17,745 nucleotides of DNA from Actinomycetes bacterium (GTDB lineage Bacteria > Actinomycetota > Actinomycetes > S36-B12 > UBA10799): NCBI GenBank assembly GCA_029779995.1, contig JAKOZM010000428.1, forward strand, positions 1 to 17,745, in the 5' to 3' direction. Under the pieces are notes generated by a model. It did no database searches. It was not told the origin of the DNA and saw nothing but the letters and a program-made list of their open reading frames with translations. The position numbers were made by a program, and so were the translations under genes. Below, one piece after another: positions 7,553-13,617 of this stretch (position 1 is its first letter; every line of letters starts with the position of its first letter).

Positions 7553-8803
7553 TCAGGTCACAGTGCCGCTGACCTTGACCTCCCGGTACCGGTCACTGGC
7601 GACCAGATCCCGCAGCCGATCCAGCCCGTCCCACACCTCGGTGTAGCTGGTGGGCAGTGGCGAGATGGCCAGCCGAATTCCGTTCGGTTCCCGGTAGTCG
7701 GGGATGGTCTTGGTCAGAATCCGCATCGCCGTCGCGATCTGCTTGGCGTCAGGGTGCGTGATCGTGATGTGGCCGCCCCGGCGGCTGGGGTCGCGCGGGG
7801 TGAGTAGTCCGAAGCCCAAAGGCGCCAGCCACAGGTCGAAGAGGTCGATCATCAGCTGGGTGCCGAGCGCTGCTTTCGCCGCGATGGCCGCCATGCCCGC
7901 CTCAGCGATCATCGTGAAGCTTGCCCGCACGGCTCTCAGGCCCAGGACCGCGGGCGTGGCGATCTGGAAGGCCCGGATGCCGTCGGCTGCTTCGAACACC
8001 GGCCCCATCGCGAACTGGTCGCGGTTGGCGAACCAGCCCCGGATGGGCACTCGCACGTGATCCTGCAGGTCGCGGCGCACGTACAGCCATGCGGGCGAGC
8101 CGGGCCCGGCATTGCCGTACTTGTACGTGCATCCGACGGCGAGGTCCACACCCCATTCGTCCAAGCGCAGATCGATGGACGCGGCCGCGTGCGCCGCATC
8201 CCAGACCACCAGGCCGCCATGGTCGCGCACGAGTTGTGAGACTCCCCGCACGTCCTGCCGCGCTCCCGAGCGGTACTGCACCACTTGCAGGCTGACCAAC
8301 GCCGCATCGTCGAGGTGCGGCAGCAGCGCTGCGGGGCTGATGATCTCATCCCCGCGGTCGTTGTCCAGGATCACCAGGTGCAGCCCAAGGCGCTCGGCGA
8401 TCCCGGCGAGGATGTAGCGGTCGGTAGGGAAGTTGGCCGCATCCACGAGGATGGTCCGGCGATCGGGGCGGGCAGCGATCGCGGCCATGCAGAGCTGGTA
8501 GAGGTTCACCGACGTGGTGTCCTGTACGAGGGTCTGGCCGGGCGCGGCACCGAGGGCGGCGCGGCCGAGCAGGTCGCCGGTGGTAGCCGCCTCGTCAATC
8601 CAGTGTGCCCAGCCATCGACGACCTCGCGGCCCCACTCCTCGGTGAGGAGAGTGTTGACCGCCGCGATGGTGGCCAGCGGTAACCATCCCAGGGAGTTGC
8701 CATCGAGGTAACAGACGTCGGGATCGGTGATGAGGAACTGCTCGCGGTAATGCGCCAGCGGATCCTCAGCGTCCAGAGCACGGGCCGTGGCGCGAGAGGT
8801 CAT
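7553..8803 (-). CDS. kynU: Kynureninase
   Basis: Kynureninase is a PLP enzyme that cleaves L-kynurenine (or 3-hydroxykynurenine) to anthranilate (or 3-hydroxyanthranilate) and alanine. The 416-residue protein has the family length. Motifs: YLDGNSLG (32-39), QDTTSVN at the phosphate loop, ANFPTDRY (123-130) with F125 stacking on PLP, D202 in VVWDAAHA, the Schiff-base lysine K228 in GCTYKYGNAGPGSPA, and IRGWF. All key residues are present. The ATG at 8803 has no Shine-Dalgarno but has TAGTCT 6 nt upstream, so it is probably leaderless. No other kynurenine-pathway gene is nearby, so a salvage or catabolic role cannot be separated from NAD synthesis. Confidence 0.93.
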   Translation of the reverse strand: MTSRATARALDAEDPLAHYREQFLITDPDVCYLDGNSLGWLPLATIAAVNTLLTEEWGREVVDGWAHWIDEAATTGDLLGRAALGAAPGQTLVQDTTSVNLYQLCMAAIAARPDRRTILVDAANFPTDRYILAGIAERLGLHLVILDNDRGDEIISPAALLPHLDDAALVSLQVVQYRSGARQDVRGVSQLVRDHGGLVVWDAAHAAASIDLRLDEWGVDLAVGCTYKYGNAGPGSPAWLYVRRDLQDHVRVPIRGWFANRDQFAMGPVFEAADGIRAFQIATPAVLGLRAVRASFTMIAEAGMAAIAAKAALGTQLMIDLFDLWLAPLGFGLLTPRDPSRRGGHITITHPDAKQIATAMRILTKTIPDYREPNGIRLAISPLPTSYTEVWDGLDRLRDLVASDRYREVKVSGTVT

Positions 8804-8815
8804 GCGCCCAGACTA
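8804..8815 (-). promoter_or_regulatory. Putative -10 of leaderless kynU
   Basis: TAGTCT (8815-8810 on the minus strand) ends 6 nt before ATG 8803, placing the predicted transcript start on the A of the ATG. No ribosome-binding site is present. No good -35 is seen. Confidence 0.45.
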
Positions 8816-9024
8816 GGCAATGTCGGCGGTGCAACCGATCGATCCCGTGGTCGCGGAAGGCGCGGGCGTGGCACTCAGGCGAGCCGGCCATCTGGGGTGT
8901 CCGAGCCCACCTGCCGACCTGGGGGAGTGGCGGTGCTCAAGGCCATCATTCGCCACTGCGAGGCTTTCGCCCCGGGCCTCGCGGCGAGGCGACGGGCGGG
9001 TGTGTCGGACTGTCGCGAGTGGTT

Positions 9025-9061
9025 CCCTCCAACGAAGGTTCTTGAGACAGAATGATCTTGT
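9025..9061 (+). repeat. Dispersed stem-loop repeat, copy A
   Basis: This copy holds AAC-GAAG-GTT at its centre and then TGAGACAGAATGATCTTGT (9043-9061), 19 bp identical to copy B at 12645-12663. Its left arm is degenerate. It lies about 100 bp upstream of the caspase-like gene. The rest of the 359-bp gap between kynU and that gene (8804-9162) holds no gene I can support. Confidence 0.65.
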
Positions 9062-9162
9062 AACGACAGTCTCGGTCCGTCCGTGACGAATGCGGGGCCG
9101 GGGTTGCTCGGTGTGGGCGTCCAAGAAGCCCTTCTGTCATACCCCTGCGGTACAAAGGGGTT

Positions 9163-9791
9163 ATGAACGCACGGGGTGGTGTCTTTTGTCTCGAGGGATC
9201 GCGGGCGTACGACGGGAGGGACCTCACGGACAAGGCCAGCGTCGAGCAGCAGTTGCGGATGCTCGAAGGTGCCGGAGAGTGCGGCCCGGGATGCATCGCG
9301 ACGTCGCCACCCGTGAGGAGTTCGGGTACTACCTGCGGGAGTGGCTGAAGGCCAAGTACCGAGTCAAGTACCCGTTAGCGTATTTGGCTTTCCACGGCTC
9401 TGAGGGCGCGATCAGTGTCGGTGACGGTGTCGACGGATTGCGGTTGGATGAACTGGCTGGGCTGATGGGCGCGAGGGCCACCCAGCGGATCATCTACTTC
9501 GGTTCGTGCTCGACGATGGCTGCCCCCGAGGCGGAGTTGCGTGGATTCTGCAAATCGACCGGTGCCAAGGCGATCGTCGGCTTCACGAAGACGGTCGAGT
9601 GGCGGGAGTCCGCAGCGTTCGACGTTCTTCTCATCCCCCGCCTGCTGGAGATGACCAACATGAAGTCGGCATTCAAAGCCCTTACAAGGGAGTACCCGGA
9701 TCTCGTTGCGATGCTGGGGTTGCGGATGGCGACCAAAGCCTGGGCCACCGACCAGCAGCCAGCAGTGCAGGCTATGGAACCGCCCGAGTGA
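9163..9791 (+). CDS. DUF6642-like protein with caspase-like His-Cys pair, split by a -1 frameshift
   Basis: Two frames make one 209-residue protein. Frame one (9163-9291) gives MNARGGVFCLEG to LRMLEGAGECGPG; frame two (from 9291) gives MHRDVATREEFGYYLREW onward. It resembles the family I know as DUF6642: VFCLEG start, IHRDV-type motif, LAYLAFHGSEG (H78), IIYFGSCSTM (C116), then KAIVGFTKTVEWRESAAFDVLL. The HG...GSC arrangement matches the His-Cys dyad layout of caspase/CHAT-type peptidases; that peptidase activity is inference. The frames meet at C CCG GGA (9285-9291), which has the X XXY YYZ form with codons CCG and GGA in frame, so either a lost G in the run or programmed -1 slippage would restore the protein. 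The start at 9163 is chosen because the conserved block begins there; GGGG (9157-9160) is unusually close to it. The small gene at 9804 follows after 12 bp. Confidence 0.7.
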
Positions 9792-9803
9792 GGGGTGAGT
9801 GCT

Positions 9804-9965
9804 GTGAAGTCGCGACGCCGCCGCGGTGAGTCGTTTCTGGTTGAGGTGCTGTCGTACGAGGAGTCGGATGCGCTCATGCGGGAGTGGTTTGAATCCGTGA
9901 TCTTCGTGGACGCCGAGGAGCAGGAGCTGCCTGAGCTCGAGCCCGAGGATGACGACGAGCCGTAG
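9804..9965 (+). CDS. Small acidic protein coupled to the caspase-like gene
   Basis: A 53-residue protein starting at GTG with GGGGTGA (9792-9798) at suitable spacing; an upstream GTG at 9795 would add three residues. It opens with a basic patch (KSRRRRGESF), continues LVEVLSYEESDALMREWFESVIFV, and ends in a strongly acidic tail ELPELEPEDDDEP. No family is recognised. It begins 12 bp after the caspase-like gene on the same strand, so the two are likely co-transcribed. It could be a substrate, inhibitor or adaptor of the caspase-like protein, but this is speculation from position. Confidence 0.6.
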   Translation: MKSRRRRGESFLVEVLSYEESDALMREWFESVIFVDAEEQELPELEPEDDDEP

Positions 9966-10060
9966 GGTCAGCAGTCGCGGCGGCATCTGCCGGCGACCGG
10001 GGGATGTCGTAGGTCCGACGTACGCTGGCGCTGTACGCGGGGCGAAGACGAGGGGGGATC

Positions 10061-10555
10061 ATGCTGACGCAACGTGAAGTGATGCGGTTGGTGTGCGAGC
10101 ACTTCGCAACCAGTCCGATGAGCATTGTCGTCTCCGAGATCTGGGGTGACGGGCAGTCCTACGCAGTATTCGCCGACCTGCCAAGTGCCATTGCCTGCCG
10201 ACCGGAGCGGCGTTGGGCATTCACCGTAGACGCACAATCTGGCGAGTTGACCCAGCACAACAGTGACGCCACTGCCACCGCCAAGACCCTCACCGCCGGC
10301 CTAACCCGGATCGCGTGGAACCCGTACCGCCCCTGCGACAGCGCGGTGACCAGCTCCCGTATCCGGCTGTGCCCAGTTTGTAGAGGCAAGCTGCTGCCTA
10401 TCCAGTGGGGCATGCCCGGCCCCGACACGGTAGCTGCCTATGAACGAGGTGAGGTGGCGTTGGGCGGGTGTGTGATCGACTTCGCGCCGCCATTCGCGGT
10501 CAAGGCATGCGCTGCGTGCGATTGGACGTTGATGATCGAGCCCAACGTCCCCTGA
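10061..10555 (+). CDS. Zinc-ribbon protein of unknown function
   Basis: A 164-residue protein. Residues 1-70 (REVMRLVCEHFA, then IWGDGQSYAVFADL and RRWAFTVDAQSGEL) look like a small alpha/beta domain resembling YrhB/Imm35-type immunity folds; this similarity is weak. Residues 100-160 form a likely zinc ribbon: CPVC (C104, C107) and CAAC (C150, C153), with the conserved LPIQWGMPGP and GGC (C137) between them. The ATG at 10061 follows GAGGGGGG closely. It stands 95 bp after the small acidic gene on the same strand. A decayed second copy of the zinc-ribbon half lies at 13256-13490. Function unknown. Confidence 0.7.
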   Translation: MLTQREVMRLVCEHFATSPMSIVVSEIWGDGQSYAVFADLPSAIACRPERRWAFTVDAQSGELTQHNSDATATAKTLTAGLTRIAWNPYRPCDSAVTSSRIRLCPVCRGKLLPIQWGMPGPDTVAAYERGEVALGGCVIDFAPPFAVKACAACDWTLMIEPNVP

Positions 10556-10648
10556 CCTTCTCACGAGCCCACGATCACCGGTGCACTAGCGCGCTGCGTC
10601 GCGCGGCGGCCCGTCTCGATGTCGGGATCGCTCGTGTGGTTGTTCCGT
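10334..10648 (+). repeat. Duplicated block, copy 1 (intact zinc-ribbon half plus 3' flank)
   Basis: From CAGCGCGGTGACCAGC onward this block aligns with 13256-13592 in the same orientation, through the zinc-ribbon codons, the shared CTCACGAGCCC after the stop and GTCTCGATGTCG. Homology seems to fade at about 10648, exactly where the PIN-domain reading on the other strand is broken. Copy 1 keeps the open frame; copy 2 has small indels. Confidence 0.75.
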
Positions 10649-10760
10649 GAGAACCAATGTCATGCTCATCCAAGGCCAGGTGCAGCACTCGATCGGGAGT
10701 GGAGCCGGGGAACAACAGTGCCGAGACGATGACATTGGTGTCCAGGAGGACACGGGTCAC
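10575..10760 (-). pseudogene. Truncated PIN-domain toxin (VapC-like)
   Basis: The first 35 codons read TRVLLDTNVIVSALLFPG then STPDRVLHLALDEHDI, the N-terminal strand and helix of a PIN-family RNase toxin with the first catalytic aspartate (LLDTN). After about 10650 the similarity stops and unrelated residues (SHGTTTRAIPTSRRAAARR) run to a stop at 10575. Typical members have about 130-140 residues, so the other acidic catalytic residues are lost. The GTG start at 10760 overlaps the antitoxin stop (GTGA), the normal layout of such an operon. The break coincides with the end of the duplicated zinc-ribbon block. The toxin should be inactive. Confidence 0.8.
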
Positions 10761-11011
10761 GACGTGCGTCCGCGCATCTCGTCCACCAGGGCCTGCACGT
10801 CATCCTCGCCTGCGACCCTGAAGTCCTCGGCGGCACCCGCGAACGCTTCCTGAGCCTGCGATAGGGCGGCGAGCTCAGCCTTGACCACCACAACCTCGCC
10901 GTTCTCCTTCTCCAAGAACAGCACCTTGTCACCCGGTACGAGGTGCAGCCGGCGTCGCACCTCAACGGGCACGGTGACTTGGCCGTTGGATGACAGCTTC
11001 GCGAGGTTCAT
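10757..11011 (-). CDS. AbrB/MazE-type antitoxin
   Basis: An 84-residue protein with an N-terminal swapped-hairpin AbrB domain: LAKLSSNGQVTVPVEVRRRL, then LVPGDKVLFLEKENGEVVVVKAE. The remaining 35 residues (AQEAFAGAAEDFRVAGEDDVQALVDEMRGR) are the acidic toxin-binding tail seen in antitoxins of PIN toxins. It would neutralise the adjacent PIN toxin and repress its own promoter. The ATG at 11011 has AAGAAGG upstream. The gene is intact although its toxin is truncated, so it is an orphan antitoxin. Three 9-bp repeats immediately upstream may be its operator. Confidence 0.85.
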   Translation of the reverse strand: MNLAKLSSNGQVTVPVEVRRRLHLVPGDKVLFLEKENGEVVVVKAELAALSQAQEAFAGAAEDFRVAGEDDVQALVDEMRGRTS

Positions 11012-11018
11012 GACTGCC

Positions 11019-11045
11019 TTCTTGAGATTCTTTAGATTCTTGAGA
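11019..11045 (-). repeat. Three 9-bp iterons upstream of the antitoxin
   Basis: On the plus strand: TTCTTGAGA (11019-11027), TTCTTTAGA (11028-11036) and TTCTTGAGA (11037-11045), back to back, ending 8 bp upstream of the antitoxin ATG at 11011. The iterons supply the AAGAAGG ribosome-binding region on the minus strand and are AT-rich. An autoregulatory operator for the AbrB-type antitoxin is plausible. The rest of the 319-bp divergent gap to 11330 contains stem-loop copy C and no gene. Confidence 0.6.
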
Positions 11046-11137
11046 TCAGGCTATGTCAGGGAACTTCGACTGTCCATGCCGGAGGAAGTGGAGTTGTCAG
11101 TCGCTGTCAGGATCGAGGACAGTCGCGCGGCATCACC

Positions 11138-11164
11138 GTCCCATAAACGAAGGTTTGTGAGACA
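11138..11164 (+). repeat. Dispersed stem-loop repeat, copy C (best hairpin)
   Basis: Left arm GTCCCATAAAC (11138-11148), loop GAAG, right arm GTTTGTGAGAC (11153-11163): 11 positions with one mismatch and one G-T wobble, followed by A. It lies between the divergent antitoxin and repeat-protein genes, so it cannot be a terminator for a plus-strand gene just upstream. Confidence 0.7.
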
Positions 11165-11330
11165 ACTGATGGCCGGCGTTGGGTCCAGGCTTCCGCGGCA
11201 ACTCCGCGAGTCTGAGCCGGAGGGGACAAGCGCAGGATTCCCTGGCGAGAAGGCGGCAGGAAGCCCGGTACACAATCGAGATAGTTCACCGGCGAGGCTG
11301 GTGGGTGACAAGGGGAGGCGGGGATTCGCG

Positions 11331-12224
11331 ATGAGTGACCAGACGCCCAGCTACCGGGTCGGTGACGTGGTTAATGGCCATCGGTGGAACGGGAGGACGT
11401 GGGAGCCGGTCCCGCCAGGTTGGGGGTCGAACCCGAGTCCGGGCGTTCCTCAACATCAGATCGGCGAGGTTGTCAACGGTTATCGCTGGAACGGGACGAC
11501 GTGGGAGCCGGTGCCGCCGGGCTGGGGGTCGAACCCGGGCATGGGCATGCCGCAGTATCAGATCGGTCAGGTGGTGAATGGGCATCGGTGGAACGGGGCT
11601 GCTTGGGAGTCGATCGCGGCAGGTTGGGCAGCCGCCCCATCGCCGAAGAAGCCCTGGTATCAGTCCCCGTTGTACATCGGCCTGATGATCGTGGGTGCGC
11701 TGGTAATCGTGGGGCTGGCCCTCAGCAGCGGCGAGGAGAGTCCGCCGGCGAGCACGCAACCGGAACAGGCCACGGTCGCGACAGACGATGTCGCGAGTGC
11801 GACTCCCGCAGTTGACACGAGTTTCGTCGATGGTGTGCTCACGACCCCGGAGATGAAGATTGTGATCACCGACCACAAGGTGATTCAGCCCGGCATGAAG
11901 GGCAATGAGTATGGGGAGAAGCCAGTCATTGCTTTCTGGTACAAGATCACCAACCTGAGCGGCGGGGAAGTCAGTCCCATGAACTGGATCTATGTGTTCA
12001 CCGCCTATCAGGACAACAACCCCAACGCCGAGAACGAGATTGGAGTGGGCTCACTTCCCGACGATGCGTTCCTGGAAAGCCAAATGGAGAAGATCAAGGA
12101 GGGCGGCACCGTCGAGAACGCGGTTGCCTATGAACTCGACGACCTGAAGACGCCTGTTGAACTCGTCGCGTCCGACGACCTTGGAATGACCGAGATCGGT
12201 AGGGAGACGTACCCGGTGAGTTAG
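11331..12224 (+). CDS. Single-span membrane protein: three WNG repeats, TM segment, DUF5067-like domain
   Basis: A 297-residue protein. Residues 8-109 are three exact-length 34-residue repeats with the core GxVVNGxRWNGxxWE and PPGWGSNP; the third is diverged at its end. They recall DUF2510-like tryptophan motifs but are not identical. One membrane span (about 114-132, YIGLMIVGALVIVGLALSS) follows. After a Ser/Thr/Ala-rich linker, residues from about 175 on form a beta-rich domain (MKIVITDHKVIQPGMKG, then IAFWYKITNLSGGEV and LDDLKTPVELVASDD) resembling DUF5067/DUF4352. The likely topology is repeats in the cytoplasm and the domain outside. I chose ATG 11331, with AGGGGAGG upstream, since the open frame before it (to 10881) crosses the antitoxin region and the stem-loop. 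Role unknown. Confidence 0.8.
   Translation: MSDQTPSYRVGDVVNGHRWNGRTWEPVPPGWGSNPSPGVPQHQIGEVVNGYRWNGTTWEPVPPGWGSNPGMGMPQYQIGQVVNGHRWNGAAWESIAAGWAAAPSPKKPWYQSPLYIGLMIVGALVIVGLALSSGEESPPASTQPEQATVATDDVASATPAVDTSFVDGVLTTPEMKIVITDHKVIQPGMKGNEYGEKPVIAFWYKITNLSGGEVSPMNWIYVFTAYQDNNPNAENEIGVGSLPDDAFLESQMEKIKEGGTVENAVAYELDDLKTPVELVASDDLGMTEIGRETYPVS
11352..11657 (+). repeat. Three 102-bp in-frame coding repeats
   Basis: Units at 11352-11453, 11454-11555 and 11556-11657 encode the 34-residue WNG repeats. Units one and two are close at DNA level (for example GGGAGCCGGT and GGTTGGGGGTCGAACCC or near forms in both); unit three keeps the first half and has diverged at the end. Recent internal duplication is likely. 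Confidence 0.8.
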
Positions 12225-12234
12225 AAATGAGAGT

Positions 12235-12260
12235 CCTCCCGGTCGAGAACGACCGTGAGG
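12235..12260 (+). terminator. Hairpin terminator after the WNG-repeat gene
   Basis: CGGTCG (12240-12245), loop AGAA, CGACCG (12250-12255) form a perfect 6-bp stem; CCTC (12235-12238) and GAGG (12257-12260) extend it past one mismatch. It begins 10 nt after the TAG of the repeat protein. No T-tract follows. A terminator is the simplest reading. Confidence 0.6.
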
Positions 12261-12483
12261 GTCGACCTCGCCGCCGTTACAGGCGCCAGTGGCGCCGCCC
12301 CGTGGAATCACCTGCGCCAGCAGCCCGCAGACGGCACGATCGAACACGCCGAGAACCGTACCTACAAGAACCGTGGGCGGCGTACCCATTCTGCAGCCGG
12401 CGGCCGGGTCCATTTCCCGGCCAAACACGTCGCGGTCCCCCAGTTGGCCTGCCGCGGCGCCGCGACCTCGTACACAGTGCGGG

Positions 12484-12564
12484 GATGTCCGAGAAGAACT
12501 CATCGACCAAGTGGCGCGCTTCTGGTACAAGTACTCATCGCCGTCGGTGCGTCTGATCACCTAG
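12484..12564 (+). pseudogene. Possible C-terminal remnant of a lost gene
   Basis: The frame ending at TAG 12562-12564 reads VREELIDQVARFWYKYSSPS and then VRLIT, which has protein-like composition unlike the arginine-rich shadow residues before it. No start or family can be assigned. It is the only coding-like trace in the 12225-12734 gap, which otherwise holds the terminator, stem-loop copy B and the toxin-antitoxin promoter. Confidence 0.25.
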
Positions 12565-12624
12565 GTGCGACCACAACGTGACGGTTCAGGCAACGCCAAC
12601 GCCGATAGGCCAATTGATGTGCCC

Positions 12625-12663
12625 GTCCCACAAACGAGGGTCTATGAGACAGAATGATCTTGT
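12625..12663 (+). repeat. Dispersed stem-loop repeat, copy B
   Basis: Left arm GTCCCACAAAC (12625-12635), loop GAGG, right arm GTCTATGAGAC (12640-12650), with 8 of 11 positions paired. The tail TGAGACAGAATGATCTTGT (12645-12663) is identical to that of copy A. It lies about 70 bp upstream of the RHH antitoxin start. Confidence 0.7.
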
Positions 12664-12703
12664 TCGACCAGCCAGGGTCATGTGATCCGAGATATGGTTT
12701 CCT

Positions 12704-12728
12704 TACCTCAGGTATTTCGTATTACACT
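12704..12728 (+). promoter_or_regulatory. Promoter and palindromic operator of the RHH/BrnT-like operon
   Basis: TACCT-C-AGGTA (12704-12714) is a perfect palindrome placed near the -35 position. TACACT (12723-12728) ends 6 nt before ATG 12735, fitting a -10 with a leaderless transcript. RHH antitoxins usually bind short palindromes in their own promoter, so this is the expected autorepression site. Confidence 0.55.
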
Positions 12729-12734
12729 ATCGCC

Positions 12735-12983
12735 ATGGAAACGATCAGAGGCGAACCCGTCACCGACCAGGACATTCAGGACTGGTCAGACGAAGCCGAG
12801 CGCGGCTACGACGTGGAGCAGTTGCGCCGGCGCGGGCGCAGGCCGGTGGGGGACGGACCCGGCCAGGTCGTGCCGGTACGGATCGACGCCACGTTGCTGG
12901 CCGCGCTTAGCGATCGGGCCGAGCGCGATCACGTCAGCCGGTCGGAGGCGATCCGGGCAGCGATCCGCTCCTACGTCGGGTGA
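12735..12983 (+). CDS. Ribbon-helix-helix (CopG-type) antitoxin
   Basis: An 82-residue protein. The C-terminal half, VVPVRIDATLLAALSDRAER then SRSEAIRAAIRSYV (about 46-81), is a ribbon-helix-helix DNA-binding domain with the basic strand (VPVRID) and the two helices. The N-terminal half (PVTDQDIQDWSDEAERGYDVEQLRRRGRRP) is likely the toxin-binding part. An upstream start at 12654 would add 27 residues that cross the promoter, so ATG 12735 is preferred. Its stop overlaps the GTG of the next gene (GTGA), typical of a toxin-antitoxin pair. Confidence 0.85.
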   Translation: METIRGEPVTDQDIQDWSDEAERGYDVEQLRRRGRRPVGDGPGQVVPVRIDATLLAALSDRAERDHVSRSEAIRAAIRSYVG

Positions 12984-13219
12984 AGGTACACCCTTCAGCG
13001 CGCAAGCACGGTGTCACGCCAGCTGACGCAGTCCTGGCAGCAGAGCAGGCCGTGTTCGTAAGCAACTTGGACCACGACAGTCCAGCGCGGCAATTGCGCC
13101 TTGGTTTCGACACGGCCGGCCGCCTTCTCGAGATTGTCGTCCTCCGCTTCGACAGCGGCAATGAGCTCATCATCCACGCCATGAGGGCACGCCGACAGTA
13201 CCTTGACCTGCTCGACTGA
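12980..13219 (+). CDS. BrnT-like toxin (putative RNase)
   Basis: A 79-residue protein starting at GTG 12980. It begins VHPSARKHGVTPADAVLAAE and has RQLRLGFDTAGRLLEIVVL, then NELIIHAMRARRQYLDLL. The RKHGV start, GRLLEIVV strand and terminal HAMRARRQY match the compact BrnT/RelE-like layout, where the final Arg-rich motif is catalytic. Partner antitoxin is an RHH protein, as BrnA is. The classical order is toxin first; here the antitoxin comes first. It would cleave mRNA under stress. Family assignment is by motif only. Confidence 0.65.
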   Translation: MKVHPSARKHGVTPADAVLAAEQAVFVSNLDHDSPARQLRLGFDTAGRLLEIVVLRFDSGNELIIHAMRARRQYLDLLD

Positions 13220-13255
13220 ACCGCGCCAGCATGCGGACGCCACTGCGAGACGACC

Positions 13256-13592
13256 TGCAACAGCGCGGTGACCAGCACCAGCATCCGGCGGTGCCCGGTG
13301 TGCAAAGGCAAGCCGCTTCCCATCCAATGGGACATCCCCGGCCCAGAGGGCGGTAGCTGCCTACAAGCACGGCGAAGTGGCGTAGGCGGGTGGGTCATCG
13401 ACTTCGCCCACCATCCGCGGTCAAAGCGGCGCTGCGTGCGAATGAACATTGACGATCGAGCCCAACGTCCCCCCGACGGTCTCACGAGCCCGCCAGTACG
13501 TTGCGCCTCGATACCGCGTCGCACCGCTGCCCATGCACCACGTCTCGACGTCGCCAAAGGTCGGCTGGTCGCTCTCGCGTAGTCGTTGCACC
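13256..13592 (+). pseudogene. Decayed second copy of the zinc-ribbon gene half (duplicated block, copy 2)
   Basis: Aligns at DNA level with 10334-10648. The reading RRCPVCKGKPLPIQWDIPGP is clear (from 13286), then one extra base near 13346 and a missing base near 13383 break the frame; VIDFAHH and a CVR trace of the second cysteine pair remain. No N-terminal half is present: the block starts 36 bp after the BrnT-like stop. It cannot encode the intact protein. The whole 13220-13665 gap holds only this block and stem-loop copy D. Confidence 0.8.
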
Positions 13593-13617
13593 CCGCAACC
13601 GAACCGCTCCGCCCGTC

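Noticed and set aside
10881..11330. 150-residue N-terminal extension of the WNG-repeat protein
   Set aside because: It would run antisense over the AbrB antitoxin, its iterons and stem-loop copy C; a good ribosome-binding site precedes the ATG at 11331.
12255..12581. 108-codon plus-strand ORF after the WNG-repeat gene
   Set aside because: Begins inside the terminator hairpin, has no ribosome-binding site or motif, and its residues look like GC-rich noise; only a short C-terminal trace in another frame seems protein-like.
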